From Nitrospinota bacterium (GTDB taxonomy: Bacteria > Nitrospinota > Nitrospinia > UBA9942): DNA of 10,107 bases. Location: contig DNJG01000115.1 in NCBI GenBank assembly GCA_003489165.1, positions 1 through 10,107 on the forward strand, in the 5' to 3' direction. Below the pieces are notes generated by a model, which made no database searches, had not been told where the DNA came from, and was given only the letters and a program-made list of their open reading frames with translations. Below, one piece after another: positions 6,201-10,107 of this stretch. The translations under genes were made by a program, and so were the position numbers. How positions within the stretch are numbered: position 1 is the stretch's first letter; every line of letters starts with the position of its first letter.

Positions 6201-7568
6201 TTAAAATGGTTTCAAGCTTTTTAGGGCTGGAAATTTATTAAGCCTCTGATATAAAATTTTCTTAAAATCTTCCAATTTTTCTTCGGTCTCTGCCTCAAAT
6301 CGGACAACAAGGACAGGCTGTGTATTGGATGCCCTTATGAGCCCCCATCCGCCGTTAAAAATAACCCTCGCACCATCAATATCTATCACATCATACTCCT
6401 TTTTAAAATCGGCGGTAATATTTTTTACTATCTCAAATTTTTCTTCATCAGGGCAGTCAACCCTTATCTCAGGGGTTGTAAAGGTCTTAGGCACATCCGA
6501 GAGCATCTCAGTTATTTTCTGATTTGTATTTGAGAGTATCAATAGGAGTCTTAAGGATGCGTATATGGCATCGTCAAAGCCGAAGTATCCATCCTTAAAA
6601 AATATATGACCGCTCATCTCCCCGCCAAACTCTGCATTCTCTTTTAACATCTTATCTTTTATTAGTGAATGTCCTGCCGCCCACATAATCGGGATTCCGC
6701 CATGCTTTTTAATATCATTTCCGAGGTTTTGTGAGCATTTTACCTCAAATACTACTTTTGCCCCTTTCTTTCTCTTCAATATATCTCTCGCAAATATAAT
6801 CATCAACTGGTCGCCCCAGATAATATTACCATCATTGTCCACAACCCCGATTCTGTCAGCGTCTCCGTCATATCCTATGCCCACATCTGCCTTTTCACTT
6901 TTTACCTTTTTTATTAAATCAGTCAGATTTTTTACTACAGTCGGGTCAGGGAAGTGATTCGGGAAATTCCCATCAAGGTTGCAGTAAAGCTCAGTTACTT
7001 CACAGCCCAAATCACGCAAAAGTTTCGGTGCTATAAGCCCTGATGTCCCATTGCCGCCATCAAGGACAACCTTAAGTTTCTTATTGAGTTTTATCTTGGA
7101 TTTAACCATCTCAAGATATGGCGTAATTATGTCATACTCTTTTAAAGTCCCTTTTCCCTGAGAAAGTTTTCCACTTTCAATTATCTCCCTTACATGCTGG
7201 ATTTCCTTTCCATGAATCGTGGTCTTACCCACGCAGAGCTTAAAGCCGTTAAATTCAGGAGGATTATGGCTTCCTGTAATCTGAACACCACCGTCAACAG
7301 GAAGATGAAATAATGAAAAATATAAAAGAGGAGTTGGTATCAGTCCGCAGTCTGTTACATCAATGCCTGTGGAGAGGATTCCATCAACGATAGCGTCCCT
7401 GAAATCTTTTGAACTCAAGCGATTATCTCTGCCAACAGTAACATGCCTCTTGCCGAGATTCCTCATCATTGTCCCGTATCCCCTGCCTATCTCCCTTACA
7501 ACATCAGGTGTAAGGTCTTTCCCGACCATTCCTCTTATATCGTATTCTCTAAAAATTAAAGGATTCAT
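6201..7568 (-). CDS. Phosphomannomutase/phosphoglucomutase (alpha-D-phosphohexomutase family)
   Basis: A 455-residue four-domain phosphohexomutase that interconverts hexose 1- and 6-phosphates through a phosphoserine and a bisphosphate intermediate. It supplies sugar nucleotides for lipopolysaccharide, exopolysaccharide or glycosylation. Visible motifs: FREYDIRG at the start, the active-site loop ITGSHNPPEFNGFK with Ser100, the metal loop DGDADR (234-239), the sugar-specificity loop GGEMSGH (315-321) and the phosphate-binding loop RASNTQPVLVVRFE (412-425). GEMSGH is typical of the dual PMM/PGM enzymes such as AlgC; GlmM-type phosphoglucosamine mutases differ in this loop. A very strong Shine-Dalgarno (GGAGGAGGT, 7573-7581) precedes the ATG. 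The gene heads an operon with the exported transglutaminase-like protein 4 bp downstream, which suggests envelope work. Which sugar is preferred in vivo cannot be read from the sequence. Confidence 0.93.
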   Translation of the reverse strand: MNPLIFREYDIRGMVGKDLTPDVVREIGRGYGTMMRNLGKRHVTVGRDNRLSSKDFRDAIVDGILSTGIDVTDCGLIPTPLLYFSLFHLPVDGGVQITGSHNPPEFNGFKLCVGKTTIHGKEIQHVREIIESGKLSQGKGTLKEYDIITPYLEMVKSKIKLNKKLKVVLDGGNGTSGLIAPKLLRDLGCEVTELYCNLDGNFPNHFPDPTVVKNLTDLIKKVKSEKADVGIGYDGDADRIGVVDNDGNIIWGDQLMIIFARDILKRKKGAKVVFEVKCSQNLGNDIKKHGGIPIMWAAGHSLIKDKMLKENAEFGGEMSGHIFFKDGYFGFDDAIYASLRLLLILSNTNQKITEMLSDVPKTFTTPEIRVDCPDEEKFEIVKNITADFKKEYDVIDIDGARVIFNGGWGLIRASNTQPVLVVRFEAETEEKLEDFKKILYQRLNKFPALKSLKPF

Positions 7569-7572
7569 TTAT

Positions 7573-7581
7573 ACCTCCTCC
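7573..7581 (-). promoter_or_regulatory. Strong ribosome binding site of the phosphohexomutase gene
   Basis: On the minus strand this reads GGAGGAGGT, four bases before the ATG at 7568. It is the strongest Shine-Dalgarno in front of any gene in the window and fixes this start. Confidence 0.75.
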
Positions 7582-7617
7582 GTTAATAAGCAAAACCTAA
7601 TTTCATATTCTTTATAA

Positions 7618-7644
7618 ATTATATGCAATACTATATTTCAGCAA
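7618..7644 (-). promoter_or_regulatory. Candidate promoter of the phosphohexomutase-transglutaminase operon
   Basis: On the minus strand a perfect TATAAT (-10, 7618-7623) lies 15 bp from TTGCTG (-35, 7639-7644). The spacer is short, and the AT-rich surroundings make chance matches likely. The -35 lies at the edge of the large palindrome 7640-7676, so a repressor or activator bound there could control it. That control is inference. Confidence 0.4.
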
Positions 7645-7676
7645 CATAATAACCGATGCAAGGTTATTATATTGCT
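7640..7676. repeat. 37-bp imperfect palindrome upstream of the phosphohexomutase gene
   Basis: The left arm is AGCAACATAATAACC (7640-7654) and the right arm is GGTTATTATATTGCT (7662-7676), around the 7-nt centre GATGCAA. Fourteen of 15 positions pair, with one C/A mismatch. It overlaps the candidate -35 of the mutase promoter, an operator-like place. It has no following T-run on either strand, so it does not look like an intrinsic terminator. It could also be left over from the rearrangement that brought in the transposase remnant. Confidence 0.7.
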
Positions 7677-7699
7677 TATCCTCACCATTTTCAAGGAGT

Positions 7700-8378
7700 T
7701 TGCGATTCTTGTTAATCAAGAACCATGTAGCAAGCTACAGGGTTCTTGATTACTATGTAGACAGTAATTCTATATTTAGATTTATTGAGAAAAGAGGCAG
7801 TATCTGGAGTAAGCATCACTTAAAGACTGATGAGGTAGACCCACAGTGGAAGAAGATAATGAGAGAATGTCGTGTTCAGGTAAGCTATACTTTATCACCG
7901 CAGGCTAAAGGGAAGATAGAAAGACCATATAGATGGCTTCAAGATAGGATTGTAAGGACTTGTGCCAGAGAGAATATACGGGAAGACAGAAGGAGCAAGA
8001 GAGGTATTGTTTCATGAAGTAAAACGCTACAATGAGCATCAGGTTCATAGTATTACCAAAGAAGTACCTGTAATAAGACTTGAAAAAGCGATAAGGGAAG
8101 GGAAATCCCTGTTTCGTCCCTTCAAAGTGCCTTCTCCTTATGAGTCAACAAAGGATATATTTTGTATCAGAGAAGAAAGGACGACCGATGCTTACAGGAA
8201 AGTATCCATTGACGGAATTGAACTGAGAGTGACGGGTGTAGACCCTTATGAAAAGATTGAACTGAGAATGATTCCTGATAAAGAAACAGGACTGACAGAG
8301 ATTCGATTCTGGCACAAAGGTAAACTGCTTGGAACTCAAAAAATCAAAAGCAAAGACCTGAAAAGGATGCATTTATGA
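7700..8378 (+). pseudogene. C-terminal remnant of a DDE (rve integrase-core) transposase, 5'-truncated and frameshifted
   Basis: Recognisable transposase sequence begins around DYYVDSNSIFRF (about 7748 on) and ends at the stop at 8376-8378. The Asp of YYVD (7760-7762) would be the second catalytic acid, and the Glu of QAKGKIER (7919-7921) the third. The first catalytic Asp and the N-terminal DNA-binding domain are absent. The first frame runs to 8017, but homology moves to another frame near 7980-7982. Dropping one G from the GGG there restores ENIRKTEGAREVLFHEVK and then a continuous C-terminal part (YRKVSIDGIELRVTG..., a Mu-type C-terminal-like beta domain) through KDLKRMHL. The reading frame is open leftward from 7748, but the peptide there does not look like transposase and there is no credible start. 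I cannot assign the IS family with certainty; integrase-core elements of the IS481/ISNCY kind are closest by pattern. It is not expected to be active. Confidence 0.85.
7713..7752. repeat. 40-nt near-perfect hairpin at the left edge of the transposase remnant
   Basis: Arms TAATCAAGAACC (7713-7724) and GGTTCTTGATTA (7741-7752) pair perfectly over 12 bp. After a single A/G mismatch (7725/7740), TGTAGC (7726-7731) pairs with GCTACA (7734-7739), leaving a 2-nt AA loop. The right arm merges into the first transposase-like codons, so the inverted copy sits at the truncation point. Confidence 0.85.
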
Positions 8379-8422
8379 GTGCGGTTTTAATTTTTAGCTA
8401 ACAGTGTTAATTGTGTTTACAC
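7753..8422 (+). mobile_element. Insertion sequence remnant (right part only)
   Basis: This is the likely extent of the mobile element whose transposase is described in the overlapping pseudogene entry. The left end is lost at the hairpin 7713-7752. On the right, 8399-8422 holds TAACAgTGTTA and GTGTttACAC inverted repeats, which could be the element's terminal repeat. No left partner remains to confirm that, so the right boundary is a guess. Confidence 0.4.
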
Positions 8423-8440
8423 CTGATTTTGCTGTATAAT
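8411..8440 (+). promoter_or_regulatory. Probable promoter of ruvB giving a nearly leaderless mRNA
   Basis: A perfect TATAAT (8435-8440) lies 18 bp from TTGTGT (8411-8416). A start about 7 bases after the -10 would be near 8447, only about two bases before the ruvB ATG. There is no Shine-Dalgarno in front of that ATG. The -35 lies in the presumed end of the insertion sequence, so the element may have supplied part of this promoter (inference). Confidence 0.5.
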
Positions 8441-8448
8441 CTTCTATC

Positions 8449-9480
8449 ATGAGTAATGATATACAGGATAGATTCATAACACCGCAGAAGGAAGATGATG
8501 ATATCAGTTTTGAAGCAAACCTCCGTCCAAGAACACTTGATGAATATATCGGTCAGGAAAAAATCAAAGAAAATTTAAAGGTCTTTATTCAGGCGACAAA
8601 AGAGAGAGCCGAAGCATTAGACCATGTCTTATTTTACGGGCCGCCAGGGCTCGGCAAGACTACTATGGCAAATATAATCGCCTCCGAGCTTGGTGTGAAT
8701 ATAAAAGGGACTTCAGGTCCTGTCATTGAAAGGGCTGGCGACCTCGCTGCCATTCTCACTAATTTAAAAGAGCATGATGTCTTATTTATTGATGAGATAC
8801 ATAGACTCAATCATGTGGTTGAAGAGATTTTATATCCGGCAATGGAGGATTTTAAGCTTGATATTATGATTGGACAGGGGCCAAGCGCCCGTTCAATAAA
8901 ACTTGACCTGCCCAAATTTACATTGGTCGGTGCAACTACAAGGGCTGGACTACTTACATCACCGCTGAGAGACAGATTTGGTGTAATTCACCGTCTTGAT
9001 TACTATAAAGAGCATGAGCTTCAGATTATAGTGGAGAGGTCTGCAAAAATATTGAATATCTCTATTGATTCAGAAGGTTCACTGGAGATTGCCCATCGTT
9101 CAAGGGGGACACCGAGGATCGCCAACAGGCTCCTCCGCAGGGTCAGGGATTATGCACAGGTCAGGGCTAATGGAAATATCACAAAAAAAGTGGCGGATGA
9201 GGCATTAAAGATGCTTGAGGTGGATGAGCTTGGATTTGACAAGATGGATAGAAAACTTCTCCTTACAATTATAGAAAAGTTTAACGGAGGTCCTGTCGGT
9301 GTTGAAACACTATCAGCAGCAGTCAGCGAAGAGAAGGATACAATCGAGGATGTCTATGAGCCGTTTCTAATACAGGGAGGCTATATACACAGAACACCAC
9401 GCGGCAGGGTCGCAACCAAAATCGCCTATGAACACTTCGGCATAAAACCAAGAGACGATTTGCAGGAGAGGTTGTTTTAA
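8449..9480 (+). CDS. ruvB: Holliday junction branch migration helicase RuvB
   Basis: A 343-residue AAA+ motor that forms hexamers on DNA and, with RuvA, drives branch migration of Holliday junctions in the cytoplasm. Its parts appear in order: the N-terminal FEANLRPRTLDEYIGQEKIKENL block, Walker A GPPGLGKT (64-71), Walker B FIDEIH with Asp115/Glu116, the beta-hairpin region around IGQGPSARSIKLDL (141-154), sensor 1 GATTR (161-165), the arginine finger in LRDRFG (about Arg174), sensor 2 GTPRIANRLLRR (220-231), and the C-terminal winged helix with GGPVGVETLSA and HRTPRGRVAT. Length is normal and nothing is missing. The ATG at 8449 gives the typical MSxDRxITP-like terminus; it lacks a Shine-Dalgarno. 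In many genomes ruvB follows ruvA and ruvC, but here the upstream neighbour is a transposase remnant, so ruvA and ruvC must lie elsewhere. Downstream is ndk with its own promoter. Confidence 0.98.
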   Translation: MSNDIQDRFITPQKEDDDISFEANLRPRTLDEYIGQEKIKENLKVFIQATKERAEALDHVLFYGPPGLGKTTMANIIASELGVNIKGTSGPVIERAGDLAAILTNLKEHDVLFIDEIHRLNHVVEEILYPAMEDFKLDIMIGQGPSARSIKLDLPKFTLVGATTRAGLLTSPLRDRFGVIHRLDYYKEHELQIIVERSAKILNISIDSEGSLEIAHRSRGTPRIANRLLRRVRDYAQVRANGNITKKVADEALKMLEVDELGFDKMDRKLLLTIIEKFNGGPVGVETLSAAVSEEKDTIEDVYEPFLIQGGYIHRTPRGRVATKIAYEHFGIKPRDDLQERLF

Positions 9481-9497
9481 GTTTGAAAGCAAATATC

Positions 9498-9511
9498 TTT
9501 AAGATTTAAGA
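9498..9511. repeat. Two-copy heptamer tandem repeat after ruvB
   Basis: TTTAAGA occurs twice in a row, followed by a degenerate TTATACT. It begins 18 bases after the ruvB stop. It is short enough to be chance in AT-rich DNA, but it shares the 7-bp period seen at 3172-3240 and 10090-10107. Confidence 0.45.
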
Positions 9512-9536
9512 TTATACTAAAAAAGTATTCAAACTT

Positions 9537-9566
9537 TTGACAAATAACACTGACTTAAGTTATTAT
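9537..9566 (+). promoter_or_regulatory. Sigma70-type promoter of ndk
   Basis: A perfect TTGACA (9537-9542) lies 18 bp from TATTAT (9561-9566, five of six consensus bases). It is the best promoter in the window. Transcription would begin near 9573, leaving a leader of about 60 nt. An inverted repeat AATAAC/GTTATT (9543-9548 and 9559-9564) fills the spacer and enters the -10, and might be an operator. Confidence 0.65.
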
Positions 9567-9593
9567 AAGGCAAATTAAAAATCTATTTTGTGC

Positions 9594-9613
9594 AGGAAAT
9601 TTTATAATTTCCT
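9594..9613 (+). promoter_or_regulatory. Hairpin in the ndk leader
   Basis: AGGAAATT (9594-9601) pairs perfectly with AATTTCCT (9606-9613) around TTAT. It lies between the presumed start of transcription and the Shine-Dalgarno, ending 10 bases before it. There is no U-run after it, so it is more likely to be an mRNA-stability or regulatory stem than a terminator; the function is unknown. Confidence 0.5.
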
Positions 9614-9623
9614 ATACCTCCAG

Positions 9624-9630
9624 AAAGGGG
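9624..9630 (+). promoter_or_regulatory. Ribosome binding site of ndk
   Basis: AAAGGGG ends four bases before the ATG at 9635 and supports that start. Confidence 0.6.
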
Positions 9631-9634
9631 ATTT

Positions 9635-10069
9635 ATGGAAAGGACGCTTGCTATAATCAAACCAGATGCTGTGGAAAGGGGATTTACAGGAAAAATCTTT
9701 GATAGAATTGAAGGTAACGGCTTAAAAATAATCGCCATTAAGATGATTCATCTGACTAAAAAAGAGGCTGAGGGGTTCTATAAGGTCCATGCCCAAAGAC
9801 CGTTCTTTCCAAGCCTCACAACCTATATGTCTTTAGGAACTGTAGTAATTGCAGTTCTTGAGGGGAAGGATGCTATAAAGAAGTGGCGTGACCTGATGGG
9901 TGCAACAAATCCAAAGGATGCAGCAGCAGGAACAATCAGAAAAGATTTCGCGGTTGATATAGAAAAAAATTCTGTCCACGGCTCGGACTCTCCTGAATCA
10001 GCCTCTTACGAAATTCCTTATTTTTTCAGTGGCATAGAAATATTTAGCCACAGACTTACACAGACTTAA
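9635..10069 (+). CDS. ndk: Nucleoside diphosphate kinase
   Basis: A 144-residue cytoplasmic enzyme that moves the gamma-phosphate from ATP to other nucleoside diphosphates through a phosphohistidine. Family marks are clear: MERTLAIIKPDAVERG with Lys9, the YKVHAQRPFF segment (Tyr50), VVIAVLEGKDAI, RDLMGATNPKDAAAGTIRKDFA, and the active site NSVHGSDSPESA with His115. All expected nucleotide- and phosphate-contacting residues that I can align by eye are present. Family members usually stop soon after the EIPYFF block; here about 12 further residues follow (GIEIFSHRLTQT). The last six of these are encoded by an exact 10-bp tandem repeat (10049-10068), so part of the tail looks recently gained or is non-essential. 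It starts 154 bp after ruvB with its own promoter, leader hairpin and Shine-Dalgarno, so it is probably transcribed independently. Confidence 0.97.
   Translation: MERTLAIIKPDAVERGFTGKIFDRIEGNGLKIIAIKMIHLTKKEAEGFYKVHAQRPFFPSLTTYMSLGTVVIAVLEGKDAIKKWRDLMGATNPKDAAAGTIRKDFAVDIEKNSVHGSDSPESASYEIPYFFSGIEIFSHRLTQT
10049..10068. repeat. Exact 10-bp tandem repeat at the 3' end of ndk
   Basis: CACAGACTTA occurs twice in a row and spans the last codons of ndk, including most of its TAA stop. Confidence 0.7.
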
Positions 10070-10089
10070 AAAGAAAGGGGGGATAAAAA

Positions 10090-10107
10090 TTTGAGATTTG
10101 GGATTTG
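10090..10107. repeat. Heptamer tandem repeat running off the window end
   Basis: The units are TTTGAGA, TTTGGGA and TTTG (cut by the window edge). The array begins 21 bases after the ndk stop. Its period equals that of the repeats at 3172-3240 and 9498-9511. A purine-rich AAAGAAAGGGGGG lies just before it (10070-10082), but no start codon follows in the window. Confidence 0.5.

Noticed and set aside
6325..7617. Plus-strand open frames opposite the phosphohexomutase (6325-6522, 7363-7617)
   Set aside because: They are antisense to conserved coding sequence and have no recognisable product.
7700..7760. TTG at 7700 as a functional transposase start
   Set aside because: The peptide before YYVD does not resemble the upstream part of an integrase core, the first catalytic Asp is missing, and the segment consists of a hairpin.
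8145..8372. Minus-strand 75-codon open frame
   Set aside because: It is the complement of the transposase C-terminal part; that strand shows clear transposase residues while this one shows nothing.
1..10107. CRISPR array, tRNA or rRNA genes, toxin-antitoxin or defence system
   Set aside because: No regularly spaced long repeats, no tRNA- or rRNA-like stretches, and no paired small genes or defence domains were found; the genes are metabolic, envelope or DNA-repair genes.

Overview
This is a moderately AT-rich bacterial chromosomal window with eight recognisable genes and one transposase remnant. Most genes are housekeeping. The lineage cannot be fixed from the window. An anaerobic or subsurface Nitrospirota/Nitrospinota-like or deltaproteobacteria-like organism is a reasonable guess, because a ThiD-ThiN fusion, a Thermotoga-type DAHP synthase and a haem-motif protein with an Fn3-like domain occur together. 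That placement is inference, not something the sequence proves.

Layout, left to right. A plus-strand pair comes first: the 3' part of a secreted multihaem (doubled CXXCH) cytochrome-like gene whose 5' end lies outside the window, followed two bases later by a lipoate/octanoate transferase-ligase gene. This pair converges on, and overlaps by 14 bp, a minus-strand block. Read in its own direction, the block is phosphomannomutase/phosphoglucomutase, then an exported transglutaminase-like protein (4 bp gap), then after a 140-bp gap with its own promoter DAHP synthase, then a ThiD-ThiN fusion. Upstream of the mutase is a short AT-rich region with two striking inverted repeats. Next come the C-terminal half of a frameshifted DDE transposase, ruvB (apparently nearly leaderless and without its usual ruvA/ruvC neighbours), and ndk with a good promoter and a hairpin in its leader.

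Functionally the genes are separate modules: lipoylation of 2-oxoacid dehydrogenase or glycine-cleavage proteins, thiamine synthesis (ThiD and ThiN activities in one chain), entry to the shikimate pathway, hexose-phosphate isomerisation for envelope polysaccharide next to a cell-envelope transglutaminase-like protein, branch migration in recombination, and nucleotide balance. Thiamine diphosphate and lipoate both serve 2-oxoacid dehydrogenases, but the facing arrangement of these two genes may be chance.

I did not find a clearly new multi-gene system. The most unusual signals are non-coding. Short 7-bp tandem repeats sit just after or between genes (3172-3240, 9498-9511, 10090-10107), and the first forms a hairpin from inverted heptamer blocks. 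A 40-nt near-perfect hairpin lies exactly at the broken edge of the transposase remnant, and a 37-bp imperfect palindrome covers the mutase promoter region. In the proteins, the points worth attention are a CX3CH haem-like motif, the ThiD-ThiN fusion, and the Pro-rich linker joining a transglutaminase core to a C-terminal beta-sandwich-like domain.
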